From Streptomyces rubiginosohelvolus (GTDB taxonomy: Bacteria; Actinomycetota; Actinomycetes; Streptomycetales; Streptomycetaceae): 64,000 bases of DNA. Both the position numbers and the translations under genes were made by a program. The notes below the pieces were generated by a model that saw only the letters and a list, made by a program, of their open reading frames with translations, did not search any database and had not been told where the DNA came from. Below are positions 15,763 to 24,750 of this stretch, one piece after another. Position 1 is the first letter of the stretch. Each line of letters begins with the position of its first letter. Location of the stretch: the NCBI RefSeq assembly GCF_014649875.1, contig NZ_BMTW01000012.1, positions 124,001 to 188,000 of the forward strand, given 5' to 3'.

Positions 15763-17217
15763 TCAGCCGGACGGGCTGGAGTGGTCGCCCTGGAAGAGGT
15801 TCTCCTCGCGGCGCGCGAACAGCGTCATCAGGACCGCCACCCCCGCGCACACCGACCCCACCACCCACACCGCCACGTATCCGCCCTCGCTCGGCTCCCC
15901 CGTGGAGGAGCCGGCGAACGCGCCCAGGACCGAGGCGAAGACGCCGCCCGCCACCGCGCCGCCCAGGGTCTTCACGTTGTTGTAGAGCGCGGCGGCGATC
16001 CCCGTGCGCGCGGGCTCCGTGGCCTCCACGATCACCGTCGGCATGGCCCCGAGCGCCAGCCCGATGCCGAGGCCCAGGAAGGCCGAGCCCACCGCCATCT
16101 GCCCCACCGAGCCGTGCAGCACCGCGAATTGGAGGAAGCTCAGCGCCACCAGGCCGAACGCGCCCATCAGCGTGGGGCGGTAGCCGATCCGGCGGGCGAC
16201 GGCGGCCGTGCCCAGGGAGCCGATGACGCTGCCGACCGACGCGGGCAGCAGGACGAGGGAGATCGCCAGGGCGCTGAGCCCGAACCCGTACCCCGTCACC
16301 TCCGGATCCGCCGCGTAGAACGTGGAGTTGGGCGCCTGGCTGCCGAAGAAGAAGACGCCGAACAGGAACGCGGCCGCGTAGAACGGGGCCGTGCGGCGGT
16401 CGGCGAGCGCCCGTACGTCCACCAGTGGTTCCGCGCTGCGCAGTTCCACCACCACCCACACCGCCAGGAGCACCGCCCCGAGCAGGACCGGGCCCAGCAC
16501 CCGCGCCGTGAGCCAGGAGCCGCCCTCCGCGCCGCCGATCCCGCCGAGCAGGGAGAGCATCGCGGCGCTGAGCAGCGTGACGCCCGCCCAGTCGACCCGG
16601 CCGCCGGTGCGGCCCTCGGACTCCGGTACGGCGATGAAGGAGACCGGCACGCAGATCACCGCGAGCACCGCCGGGACCAGGAGCGTGAGGCGCAGATCCC
16701 CGAACGCGGAGTCGACGAGCCCCATCACCACACCCCCGGCCATCGCGCCGAGCGTGAGCGCCCCGACCAGCCGGGCGATCGCCCGGCGCGCGTCGGTGAC
16801 CGGGAGCCGGTCCCGTACGAGGGCGATCTCCAGCGGCAGCAGGGCGGCGATCGGGCCCTGCAGCAGACGGCCCAGGAGCAGGACCTCGTAACCGGGGGCG
16901 AGGGCGACCACCACCGTGCCGGCCGCGATCAGCGCCAGCGCGATCCGGAGCATCCGGCGGTGCCCGTACAGGTCGCCGAGCCGGCCGAACAGCGGGACGC
17001 ACACGGCGGCGGCCAGCAGCTGGACGGAGACCACCCAGTTGAGGTCGGCGGAGCCGATGCCCAGATGGTCGGCGAGGTCCGGCAGCAGCGGGGCGAGGCC
17101 GACCTGGAGGAAGCCGCTCATCACCTCGAAGAAGATCAGCAGGCCGACGACGGCGGTGACGGAGCGGGGCGCGGCGGGCGGCGGGGCGGCGGCCCGGCCG
17201 GGGGCGGTGGCGGTCAT
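15763..17217 (-). CDS. MFS drug/metabolite exporter
   Basis: 484 residues starting at ATG 17217, with about 12-14 hydrophobic segments, the loop-2/3 motif GRLGDLYGHRRML, and the motif-C-like glycine-rich helix LGAMAGGVVMGLVD, which fits the DHA2 antiporter group. The start overlaps the stop of the M20 gene by 4 bp (ATGA), so the two are translationally coupled. The final residues SSPSG are encoded by repeat DNA, so the C-terminus seems to have been set by a repeat insertion. It probably exports a compound related to the neighbouring amidohydrolase. An open frame running further upstream to 17853 is not used. Confidence 0.9.
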   Translation of the reverse strand: MTATAPGRAAAPPPAAPRSVTAVVGLLIFFEVMSGFLQVGLAPLLPDLADHLGIGSADLNWVVSVQLLAAAVCVPLFGRLGDLYGHRRMLRIALALIAAGTVVVALAPGYEVLLLGRLLQGPIAALLPLEIALVRDRLPVTDARRAIARLVGALTLGAMAGGVVMGLVDSAFGDLRLTLLVPAVLAVICVPVSFIAVPESEGRTGGRVDWAGVTLLSAAMLSLLGGIGGAEGGSWLTARVLGPVLLGAVLLAVWVVVELRSAEPLVDVRALADRRTAPFYAAAFLFGVFFFGSQAPNSTFYAADPEVTGYGFGLSALAISLVLLPASVGSVIGSLGTAAVARRIGYRPTLMGAFGLVALSFLQFAVLHGSVGQMAVGSAFLGLGIGLALGAMPTVIVEATEPARTGIAAALYNNVKTLGGAVAGGVFASVLGAFAGSSTGEPSEGGYVAVWVVGSVCAGVAVLMTLFARREENLFQGDHSSPSG

Positions 17218-18494
17218 GGGCGGACGGGCTCCTCGTCGGTCGGCGGAGAGGGGAGAGGGAGAGCAGGGGCCGGGGAGGCTTCCGGCAGGGCGGGCGACAG
17301 GGCAGCGGCGGCCAGGCGGCGCAGGGCCAGGCCCGCGAGCAGGGCCGCCGCGTGGGGCAGCGCGCCGTCGTCGTACACCGCCTGCGGCGCGTGGTTCATC
17401 GGCGCGGTGGCCGGGTCCGTGCCGGGCGGGCAGGCGCCGAGCCCGACGAACGCGCCGGGCACCTCGCGCAGCACGAAGGAGAAGTCCTCGGAGCCGGCCA
17501 TCGGCTTCGGGGCCTCGAAGGCGTGGTCGGCGCCGAGGATGTCGCGGGCGGTGGCCAGGGCGAAGGCGGCCTCGTCGGGGTGGTTGACGGTCGGCGGGTA
17601 CTGCTCGACGTAGTCGATCTCCGCGCGTACGCCGTGGGCGGCGGCCACCCCGTGCACGGTCCGTTCGAAGGCGGCGCGGACGGTGGCGTGGGCGGTGTCG
17701 GAGAAGGTGCGGACCGTCGCGTCGAAGTGCGCGGTGGCGGGGATGACGTTGGCGGCGGTGCCCGCGTGGAGCCGGCCGACGGTGACGACGGCCGGGTCGA
17801 AGATGTCGATCTCGCGGGTGACCAGGGTCTGGAGCGCGGTGACCATGGCGCACAGCGCGGGCACCGGGTCGGTCGCGGAGTGCGGGGACGAGCCGTGTCC
17901 GCCCCGGCCGTGCACGGTGACATGGACCGCGTCGGACGCGGCGAGCATCGGTCCTGGCCGGGTGGCGGCAAAGCCGGTCGGGGCCCCGGTGGAGACGACG
18001 TGCAGGGCGTACGCGGCGACGACCCGCTCCCCCGCCGCGTCGAGGACCCCCTCGTCGATCATGATCTTCGCGCCGCCCTGGCCCTCCTCGCCGGGCTGGA
18101 ACATGAACACCACGTCCCCGGCCAGCTCCTCGCGCCGGGCCGCCAGCAGCCGGGCGGCGCCGACGAGGCCGGTGGTGTGGAGGTCGTGGCCGCAGGCGTG
18201 CATACGGCCGTCGAGGACGGAGGCGTAAGGGAGCCCGGTCTCCTCCTGGACGGGCAGCGCGTCCATGTCGCCGCGCAGCAGGACGGCGGGGCCGGGGTGC
18301 CCGCCGCGCAGCACGGCGGTGACGGAGCTGAGAGCCGTACCGAGGGTGATCTCCAGGCCCAGGCCCTCCAGGGCGGCGAGGACCTTGGCCTGCGTACGGG
18401 GGAGGTCGAGGCCGAGTTCCGGCTCGCGGTGCAGGGCGTGGCGCAGGGCGGTGAGGGCGGGGGCGAGGGCGTGGGCGTCGTGCAGCAAGGACAT
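17214..18494 (-). CDS. M20-family metallopeptidase/amidohydrolase
   Basis: 426 residues. Metal-binding motifs are visible in order: GDMDALPVQEETGLPYAS, MHACGHDLHTTGLVGAA, FMFQPGEEGQGGAKIMIDEG, and near the C-terminus PMAGSEDFSFVL. These match the amidohydrolase branch (hippurate/indole-acetyl-amino-acid hydrolases) rather than true exopeptidases. It would cleave an N-acyl amino acid or related amide in the cytoplasm using two metal ions. It is divergent from the Lrp-type regulator (59 bp) and coupled to the MFS exporter, suggesting a small amino-acid-responsive unit. The extreme C-terminus is a Pro/Ser-rich tail. Confidence 0.92.
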   Translation of the reverse strand: MSLLHDAHALAPALTALRHALHREPELGLDLPRTQAKVLAALEGLGLEITLGTALSSVTAVLRGGHPGPAVLLRGDMDALPVQEETGLPYASVLDGRMHACGHDLHTTGLVGAARLLAARREELAGDVVFMFQPGEEGQGGAKIMIDEGVLDAAGERVVAAYALHVVSTGAPTGFAATRPGPMLAASDAVHVTVHGRGGHGSSPHSATDPVPALCAMVTALQTLVTREIDIFDPAVVTVGRLHAGTAANVIPATAHFDATVRTFSDTAHATVRAAFERTVHGVAAAHGVRAEIDYVEQYPPTVNHPDEAAFALATARDILGADHAFEAPKPMAGSEDFSFVLREVPGAFVGLGACPPGTDPATAPMNHAPQAVYDDGALPHAAALLAGLALRRLAAAALSPALPEASPAPALPLPSPPTDEEPVRP

Positions 18495-18553
18495 GGGCGT
18501 ATGGTGCGGAGCACCCCCCTCACCTCATGATCGTCCGCAGGGAAGGTGCACGG

Positions 18554-19699
18554 ATGGCACACGCGGCGCAGGAATCCGCCACCGAGGCCGCCGCTGCCGG
18601 TGGCCCGGAGCCCGTGCTCGATGAGCTGGACTACCTCCTCATCACCGCGCTCCAGACCTCGCCCCGGGCCGAATGGCAGCAGATCGGGAAGGTCCTCGGG
18701 GTCGACGCCTCGACCGCCGCCCGGCGCTGGAACCGGCTCACCGAGGCCGGGCACGCGTGGCTGAGCTGCTACACGGTGGCGGTGGGGCCCGCCGTGCCGA
18801 TCGTCGCGTTCATCGAGGTGGACTGTGCGGCGGGCGCCCTGCACGACGTGGCGGTCGAGATCGCGGACGACCCGCACCTGATCACCGTCGACCATGTCAC
18901 CGGCTCCCGGGACCTGATCCTCACGGCGGCCTTCCCCGACCAGGCCGCCCTCGCCCGGTACGTCGGCTTCCGGCTCGACACCCTGCCCGGGGTCGCCGCC
19001 ACCCGCTCCCAGATCGCGACCGCCGTGCACGCGGAGGGCAGCCGGTGGCGGCTCGACCGGCTGGACCCGGACGGCCGGTCCGAGCTGACCCGGGGCCGTC
19101 CGCACCCGGCGCCCCGGCGCGGTCTGCCGTCACCGGACGAACTGGACACCCGGCTGTGCATGCTGCTCGCCGAGGACTGCCGCCAGCCGGCCGCGCGCCT
19201 CGCGGAACGTACGGGGGTGAGCGCGAGCACGGTCCGGCGGCGGCTGGAGCGGATGCACCGTGAGGACGCCCTCGTCTACCGCTGCGAGGTCGCCCGCTAC
19301 CTGTCCGGCTGGCCGGTCTCGGTCACGATGTGGGGGATCGCCCCGCCCGGGGAGACCGCCCGGATCGCCTCGCAGCTGATCGGCCTGCGCGAGATGCGGC
19401 TGTGCGCCTCGCTGTCCGGCCCGTACAACCTGCTGCTCACGGTCTGGCTGCGCTCGGCGGAGGACATCGCCACGTTCGAGGCCCGGCTCGGCGCCCGGTT
19501 CCCCGAACTCGCCATCGCCGACCGGGCGGTGACCCTGTGGCCGCTGAAGCTGGCGGGCCAGATCCTGGACCCGAAGGGCCGCCATCTGCGGGGCGTACCG
19601 GTGCGGTTCTGGGAGGACCCGGTGGCGGAGCGGGCGGAGGGGGACCTGCTGGAGCGGCTGCGGTCGGGGCGGCGCCGCCCTTTCAGCCCGGAACCGTAG
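18554..19699 (+). CDS. Lrp/AsnC-family regulator with two HTH-RAM units
   Basis: About 381 residues from ATG 18554, which has GGGAAGG in front; an upstream start at 18527 lacks that. Two Lrp units are in tandem: first HTH around residues 20-65 (LDYLLITALQTSPRAEWQQI), with its RAM domain to about 165; second HTH after LPSPDELDTRLCMLLAEDCR, with the typical recognition part GVSASTVRRRLERM, then a second RAM domain. Duplicated Lrp proteins of this size are common in streptomycetes. It is divergent from the M20/MFS operon and is the likely amino-acid-sensing regulator of it. It ends just before repeat copy B. Confidence 0.9.
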   Translation: MAHAAQESATEAAAAGGPEPVLDELDYLLITALQTSPRAEWQQIGKVLGVDASTAARRWNRLTEAGHAWLSCYTVAVGPAVPIVAFIEVDCAAGALHDVAVEIADDPHLITVDHVTGSRDLILTAAFPDQAALARYVGFRLDTLPGVAATRSQIATAVHAEGSRWRLDRLDPDGRSELTRGRPHPAPRRGLPSPDELDTRLCMLLAEDCRQPAARLAERTGVSASTVRRRLERMHREDALVYRCEVARYLSGWPVSVTMWGIAPPGETARIASQLIGLREMRLCASLSGPYNLLLTVWLRSAEDIATFEARLGARFPELAIADRAVTLWPLKLAGQILDPKGRHLRGVPVRFWEDPVAERAEGDLLERLRSGRRRPFSPEP

Positions 19700-19732
19700 G
19701 CGTGACCCCTTCCAGCCCGTCCGGGGCCTCTT

Positions 19733-19867
19733 CCAGCCCGTCCGGCGTTTGAGGACGGAACCCTCGCCTCGGAGGGCGCGGAACTCACAGGGCCCTGGAG
19801 CACGGCACCCCGTCATGTCACCCAGGTCCACCTGCACGGTTCCGTCCTCAAACGCCGGACGGGCTGG
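19733..19867 (-). repeat. MITE-like element, copy B (135 bp, 30-bp terminal inverted repeats)
   Basis: This is the reverse-oriented partner of the element at 15548-15683, about 94% identical by eye, with the same perfect 30-bp ends. A broken terminal piece (CCAGCCCGTCCGG) precedes it at 19712-19724. Together the two copies bracket the MFS, M20 and Lrp genes as a 4.3-kb inverted-repeat-flanked block. It lies between the stops of the Lrp gene and the penicillin-binding protein gene. Confidence 0.85.
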
Positions 19868-19894
19868 GGTGGGCGCCCCGGGCGGAGAAGCCCC

Positions 19895-21379
19895 CTAGTC
19901 CCCCAGCACCGCCTGCATCACGCTCTTCGCGATCGGGGCGCCCAGGCGGCCGCCCGAGATGTCCGAGCGGGAGATGTCCATGTCCGTCGGGTCGATGAAC
20001 ACGGCGACCGCGACCGAGCGGCCGTCGTCCTTCTTGCCGTAGCTGACGAACCAGCCGTACGGGACCTCGTCCTGGACGTTCACGCCGCGCTGGGCGGTGC
20101 CCGTCTTGCCGCCGACCGTCACACCGTCGATCAGGGCGCGCTGGGCGCTGCCCTCCTTCGCGGTGTGCTCCATCATCTCCTGGACCTTCTTCGCCGTCTC
20201 CGGCGAGACGGCCTGGCTCATCTCCGTCGGCTCGTTCTTCTCCAGCGTGGAGAGGTCCGGGCCGCGCAGCTCGTCGACGATGTAGGGCTGCATCAGCTTG
20301 CCGTCGTTGGCGAGGGCCGCCGTGACCATCGCCATCTGCATCGGGGTGCTGGTCAGGCTGCCCTGGCCCATGCCGGTGAGGGCCGTGCCGGGCTTGTCGA
20401 GCTTCGGCGGGTAGAGGCTCTTCGTGGCGAGCATGTCGCCGAACTCCTCCGCGTACACGTCCTCGTTGAAGCCGAACTTCTCCGCCGTCTCCCGCATCCG
20501 GTCCTCGCCCAGTTCGGCGGCCGCGTCGAGGAAGACGTTGTTGCAGGAGTACTGCATGGCGGTCTTCATCGACGCCTTGCTGCACACCGCGTCACCCGCC
20601 TCGCTGCCGATCTTGTTGGTGGAGAGCGGCAGGGGGTACGGCGAGACCGCGTCCGTCTTCGCGTCCACATCGGTGACCACGCCGTGCTCCAGCGCCGCCG
20701 CGGCGGTGAGGATCTTGAAGGTGGAGCCGGGCGGGTAGGTCTCGCGCAGCGGGCGGTTGGCCAGCGGCTTGTCCTTCTTCTTCTCCAGCGCGGTGAAGCG
20801 GTCGCTCTCCTTGAACGAGATGCCGGCGAAGACCTCGGGGTCGTACGAGGGGGTCGAGACCAGGGCCAGCACCTTGCCGGTGCTCGGGTCCAGGGCGACG
20901 ACCGCGCCCCGGGCGCCCAGGTCGGTCAGCCCCTTGTAGCCCGCCTTCTGCGCCTTGGCGTCGATCGTGGTGATCACGTCGCCGCCGCGCCGGGGCTGGC
21001 CGGTCAGGACGTCCTTGGCGTGCCGGAAGGCGAAGCGGTCGTCCTGGCCGCTGAGGACGCTGTCGTAGGTCCGCTCCAGCAGCGAGGTGCCCCGGGACTG
21101 GGAGGCGTACCCCGTGACGGGCGCGTACATCGCCCCGTCCTTGTTGGTCCGGCGGAACGCGTAGTCCCGGCTGTCGGTCTCCTTCGAGCCGGTGATCGCC
21201 TTGCCGCCGACGATGATGTCGCCGCGCGGGGTGGAGAACCGCTCGAACCGCACCCGGGCGTTGTGCTCGTTCTGGGCCAGCTCCTGGCGGTCGACGTGCT
21301 GGAGCCAGTTCGCCCGCAGCAGCAGGGCCAGCACCAGCAGCCCGCAGAAGATGGCTATGTGCCGCAACGGCCTGTTCAT
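19895..21379 (-). CDS. Penicillin-binding protein, transpeptidase (class B-like)
   Basis: 494 residues from ATG 21379, backed by GGGGAG five bases upstream. One N-terminal membrane anchor (IAIFCGLLVLALLLRANWL) is followed by a short non-catalytic domain and the transpeptidase domain with all three motifs: STFK (about residue 218) in YPPGSTFKILTAA, SCN (about 278) in MQYSCNNVFLD, and KTGT (about 425) in VGGKTGTAQRG. It cross-links peptidoglycan outside the membrane and is the target type for beta-lactams. Length and layout match the actinobacterial PbpA group, which usually sits beside rodA/ftsW and kinase genes; here it is alone, so it is probably a paralogue used in sporulation or stress. 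Confidence 0.93.
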   Translation of the reverse strand: MNRPLRHIAIFCGLLVLALLLRANWLQHVDRQELAQNEHNARVRFERFSTPRGDIIVGGKAITGSKETDSRDYAFRRTNKDGAMYAPVTGYASQSRGTSLLERTYDSVLSGQDDRFAFRHAKDVLTGQPRRGGDVITTIDAKAQKAGYKGLTDLGARGAVVALDPSTGKVLALVSTPSYDPEVFAGISFKESDRFTALEKKKDKPLANRPLRETYPPGSTFKILTAAAALEHGVVTDVDAKTDAVSPYPLPLSTNKIGSEAGDAVCSKASMKTAMQYSCNNVFLDAAAELGEDRMRETAEKFGFNEDVYAEEFGDMLATKSLYPPKLDKPGTALTGMGQGSLTSTPMQMAMVTAALANDGKLMQPYIVDELRGPDLSTLEKNEPTEMSQAVSPETAKKVQEMMEHTAKEGSAQRALIDGVTVGGKTGTAQRGVNVQDEVPYGWFVSYGKKDDGRSVAVAVFIDPTDMDISRSDISGGRLGAPIAKSVMQAVLGD

Positions 21380-21486
21380 TCCACTCCCCACCCGGGCGGG
21401 CCTGTGGCCCGCGTATGCGATCCCCGGTGAATAAGGATGCCCTGTACGCGGGCCCGGTTGCACCGGCGGCCCCGGAGGGCCCCTTC

Positions 21487-22332
21487 TCACAGGTACGCGG
21501 CGTACGCGTCCAGGGTCCGCAGCACCTCCGCTTCGTCCGCCGGAGGCAGCTGGAGCACGACCTCCTCGATGCCCAGCTCCGCGTAGTGGGCGAGCTTCCC
21601 GGGGCTCGGCTGGACCGCGTACGGCACGACCTGGAGGCCCTTCGGATCGCGCCCGGCCTCCTCCCAGGCCGCCCGCAGCTTCGGCAGGGACTCGGTGAGA
21701 CCCCCGCCGCCGATGGGCAGCCAGCCGTCCGCGTACTCCGCGATGTGCGCGAACAGCTTCGGGCCCGCACCGCCGCCGATCAGGGTGCGCGGGCCGTTGA
21801 CCGGGCCGCGGGGCCGCTGGAAGGGCTTCGGGTGCGCCTCGCTCGCCTGCACCGACCCGGACGCGCCCGTGTACCCGGTCGGCTCGTCCGCCCACAGGGC
21901 CCGCATCAGGGCCATCCGGTCCCGGACCCGGTCGCGGCGCGTCGGCCACTCCACCCCGTGGTCGGCGGCCTCCTCGACGTTCCAGCCGTAGCCGACGCCG
22001 AGCGTGAACCGGCCGCCGGAGAGGTGGTCCAGGGTGGCCGCCTGCTTGGCCAGGTCGATCGGGTCGTGCTGGGCGACCAGCGTGATGCCGGTGCCCAGGG
22101 TGAGGCGCTCGGTGACGGCGGCGGCCTGGCCGAGGGCGACGAACGGGTCCAGCGTCCGGCCGTACTCGCGGGGCAGCTCACCGCCCATCGGGTACGGCGT
22201 GCGGCGGCTGACCGGAATGTGCGTGTGCTCGGGCAGATACAGCCCGCCGAACCCCCGCTGCTCCAGCTCGCGGGCGAGCCTGACCGGGGTCACCGTCTCG
22301 TCGGTGAGGAAGATCGTGGTGGAAATCCGCAT
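21487..22332 (-). CDS. LLM-class F420-dependent oxidoreductase
   Basis: 281 residues from ATG 22332, with GGAGG and 8 bases of spacing. The luciferase-like TIM barrel shows GFGGLYLPEHTHIP near the N-terminus, LTLGTGITLVAQHDPIDLAK, LDHLSGGRFTLGVGYGWNVEE and the C-terminal GIEEVVLQLP. These are signatures of F420-using members of the family. It would transfer hydride between F420 and an unknown substrate; FbiC encoded in this window supplies the cofactor precursor. It stands alone; the region upstream (22346-22430) is full of CGTCGT-type repeats. Confidence 0.9.
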   Translation of the reverse strand: MRISTTIFLTDETVTPVRLARELEQRGFGGLYLPEHTHIPVSRRTPYPMGGELPREYGRTLDPFVALGQAAAVTERLTLGTGITLVAQHDPIDLAKQAATLDHLSGGRFTLGVGYGWNVEEAADHGVEWPTRRDRVRDRMALMRALWADEPTGYTGASGSVQASEAHPKPFQRPRGPVNGPRTLIGGGAGPKLFAHIAEYADGWLPIGGGGLTESLPKLRAAWEEAGRDPKGLQVVPYAVQPSPGKLAHYAELGIEEVVLQLPPADEAEVLRTLDAYAAYL

Positions 22333-22451
22333 CGAAGCCACCTCCGTGGTCGTCGTCGTTCCGTACGTCGTCTTGTCACGCCGTCCCGTTACGCCGTCTT
22401 GTTTCGTCGTCCTTCTGTACGTCGTCCGTGCGAAGCGCCAACGTAAGCCGT

Positions 22452-24065
22452 ATGTCGGCGAAATCCGAGACCGTGACGGCCATGAACACCGCCGTGAACA
22501 CCGCGATGAACACCACCGTGAACCGGCGCGGCCTCCTCGCCGCGACCGCCGCCGGCGGCCTAGCGTTGGCCCCCGTGAACTTCGCCCGCGCCGAGGACCG
22601 CCCCGGGACCGGCCCCGAAGGCCCCCACCGCACCCGGACCGTGCGCGGGACTCTGCCCGTCGGATCGCCGGACTATGTGTACCTCCCGGTCGAAGTCCCG
22701 CGCGGGGTGGCCGAGTTCGCCGTCTCCTACACGTACGGCAAACCACCCGTCCCGCCCGGAGTCCAGGGCAACGCGCTCGACATCGGCCTCTTCGACGAAC
22801 GTGGTACGGCCCTGGGCGGGCGCGGCTTCCGGGGCTGGTCCGGCGGGGCGCGCACCGCGTTCTTCGTCCGGTCCGACGCCGCGACCCCCAGCTATCTCCC
22901 CGGCCCCGTACGCCCCGGCACCTGGCACATCGCGCTGGCCCCCTACACCGTGGCCCCCGAGGGTCTCCCGTACGAGGTGACCGTCACCCTCCGCTTCGGC
23001 GAGGCGGCCCCCGCCCCCGTGCCGGTGTACCCGCCCGAGCGGGCGAAGGGGCGTGGCCGGGCCTGGTACCGGGGCGACTGCCATGTCCACTCCGTCCACT
23101 CCGACGGGCGGCGCACCCCGGCCGAGGTCGCCGCCGCCGCGCGGGCCGCCGGGCTCGACTTCATCAACAGCAGCGAGCACAACACCACCTCCGCGCACAC
23201 CGCGTGGGAAGGGCTGTGGGGCGACGACCTGCTGATCCTGACCGGCGAGGAGATCACCACCCGCAACGGGCACGTGCTGGCCGTCGGCACCGACCCGGGC
23301 GTCTTCGTCGACTGGCGCTACCGGGCCCGCGAGAACCGCTTCGGCCGGTACGCGCACCAGGTGCGCCGGGTCGGCGGGCTCGTCGTGCCCGCCCATCCGC
23401 ACGCCACGTGCATCGGCTGCAACTGGAAATTCGGCCTCGCGGAGGCGGATGCGGTCGAGGTGTGGAACGGGCCCTGGACCCCGGACGACGAGGTCGCCCT
23501 CGCCGAGTGGGACAACGCCCTGGTGGCCGCCGTACGGAACGCGGACGTACGGAACGCGGACGACGGGCCGGGGCGCTGGCTGCCCGCGATGGGCAACAGC
23601 GACGCCCACCGCGAACCGGACCTGCTGGGCCACCCGCAGACCGTCGTCCTGGCCGAGTCGCTGTCGCGGCGGGCGATCCTCGCGGGCATCCGGGCGGGCC
23701 GCTCCTACCTCGCCGAGTCCGCCGCCCTGACCCTCTCCTTCGCCGCGACGGACGGGCGGGGCGGCCACGCGGGCATCGGCGAGCGGCTGCGGGCGGCGGC
23801 CGACGCCCCGGTGACCGTACGGCTGGAGGTGTCGGGGGCGGCCGCCGACTGCACGGTGCGCCTGGTCACCGACCAGGGGGTCATGCTGACCACCGCGCTG
23901 CCCGCGGCGGGCGCGGGCGTGGTGGAGTGGCGTACGACCCCCGCCCACGCCGCGTACGTACGCGCCGAGGTCCGGCACCCACCGGCCGTTCCCGGGCTGC
24001 CGGGCGCGTTCGCGGCACTCACCAATCCGGTCTTCCTCGACGTGGCGGCCGACAGGGCGGGCTGA
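22452..24065 (+). CDS. TAT-exported PHP-domain hydrolase, CehA/McbA type
   Basis: About 537 residues. The N-terminus repeats the unit MNTxVN three times and then shows a twin-arginine signal (NRRGLLAATAAGGLALA). A beta-sandwich of about 150 residues precedes the PHP metal site CHVHSVHSDGRR (about residue 211), with further ligands in NSSEHNTT, EITTRNGHVLAVG, PAHPHATC and GNSDAHRE. CehA/McbA relatives are hydrolases such as carbaryl hydrolase, but most members have unknown phospho- or carbamate-ester substrates. Being exported by TAT, it likely folds with its metals in the cytoplasm. Several ATGs (22452, 22482 and others) are possible starts. Confidence 0.87.
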   Translation: MSAKSETVTAMNTAVNTAMNTTVNRRGLLAATAAGGLALAPVNFARAEDRPGTGPEGPHRTRTVRGTLPVGSPDYVYLPVEVPRGVAEFAVSYTYGKPPVPPGVQGNALDIGLFDERGTALGGRGFRGWSGGARTAFFVRSDAATPSYLPGPVRPGTWHIALAPYTVAPEGLPYEVTVTLRFGEAAPAPVPVYPPERAKGRGRAWYRGDCHVHSVHSDGRRTPAEVAAAARAAGLDFINSSEHNTTSAHTAWEGLWGDDLLILTGEEITTRNGHVLAVGTDPGVFVDWRYRARENRFGRYAHQVRRVGGLVVPAHPHATCIGCNWKFGLAEADAVEVWNGPWTPDDEVALAEWDNALVAAVRNADVRNADDGPGRWLPAMGNSDAHREPDLLGHPQTVVLAESLSRRAILAGIRAGRSYLAESAALTLSFAATDGRGGHAGIGERLRAAADAPVTVRLEVSGAAADCTVRLVTDQGVMLTTALPAAGAGVVEWRTTPAHAAYVRAEVRHPPAVPGLPGAFAALTNPVFLDVAADRAG

Positions 24066-24134
24066 GCAGCGGGACCGGCGGGCGAGGCCGGTACGGCCGG
24101 CTGAGCAGCGGGACCGGTGAGGCCGGTACGGCGG
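24061..24134 (+). repeat. Two imperfect direct repeats after the PHP gene
   Basis: GCTGAGCAGCGGGACCGG is repeated at 24061 and 24100, each followed by a gcgaggccggtacggc-like segment; the second unit is about 4 bp shorter. The first copy contains the stop codon of the PHP gene. Replication slippage is the simplest explanation. Confidence 0.6.
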
Positions 24135-24195
24135 GCTCGGAAGCGGGAAGGGACGAAGCACGCCCGGCGGCGAGGCCGGGCGGAGAGGAGCGGGC

Positions 24196-24660
24196 ATGGG
24201 ACCGGGGCTGGGGTACTTCCTGCTGCCGGCGGGCGGCGCGCTGAGCCTGACCGGGGTGATCACCGGCAACGGCACGCTGATCAGCCTGAGCTGGATCATG
24301 TGGGTGCTGGGGATCCTGCTGATCCTGGGGAACCGGTACCGCCGTCCCGCCGATCCGCGCGCGCTGGCGGTCGCGGCCGCCGCCGGGGACGCCCGGGCGG
24401 TACGGGGGCTGCGGACGCTCGCCCTGACCGCCCGGGCCGAGGGGCGGCCCGACACGGCCGAGCGGCTGCTGCGGCAGGCGGTGAAGGCCGGTGACGTGGA
24501 GTCGATGTGGGAGCTCGGCCGCCTGGTCGAGCACCGCGAGGGCCTGGCGGCGGCGGAGCCGTGGTTCCGGATGGCGGCGGAGCGGGGGCACGCGGTGGCC
24601 AAGCGGCTGTTCCGGCCGGGCGGCGCCCTGCACCCGGACGGGGCGGACCCGGCGCCGTGA
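24196..24660 (+). CDS. Small membrane protein with Sel1-like repeats
   Basis: 154 residues. Two hydrophobic segments at the N-terminus (GYFLLPAGGALSLTGVIT; LISLSWIMWVLGILLIL) are followed by a cytoplasmic helical part: DARAVRGLRTLALTARAEGR, PDTAERLLRQAVKAGDVESM, WELGRLVEHREGLAAAEPWF, RMAAERGHAVAKRLF. The AGD-x-x-x-M-x-x-LG pattern is that of Sel1-like/TPR repeats, which mediate protein contacts. Ribosome site GAGAGGAG lies 8 bases before the ATG. Converges with the acylase-fusion gene, separated by 90 bp of featureless DNA. Function unknown; a scaffold role is inferred. Confidence 0.75.
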   Translation: MGPGLGYFLLPAGGALSLTGVITGNGTLISLSWIMWVLGILLILGNRYRRPADPRALAVAAAAGDARAVRGLRTLALTARAEGRPDTAERLLRQAVKAGDVESMWELGRLVEHREGLAAAEPWFRMAAERGHAVAKRLFRPGGALHPDGADPAP

Positions 24661-24750
24661 CGCATGGCGGGCACAGCACCGTTGACCGGGCGGGTCCCCC
24701 GTCTCGTGGGCCCCGGCCCGCTCCGCCCCGCTCCGCGCGAGCGGTTTCCG

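Noticed and set aside
17218..17853. Upstream extension of the MFS frame
   Set aside because: It overlaps the M20 gene and has Arg/Pro-rich shadow composition; the ATG at 17217 overlapping the M20 stop is the natural start.
22346..22430. CGTCGT/CCGTCTTG-like repeated tract
   Set aside because: Short, irregular low-complexity sequence without consistent period or symmetry; not a CRISPR array or a clear regulatory site.
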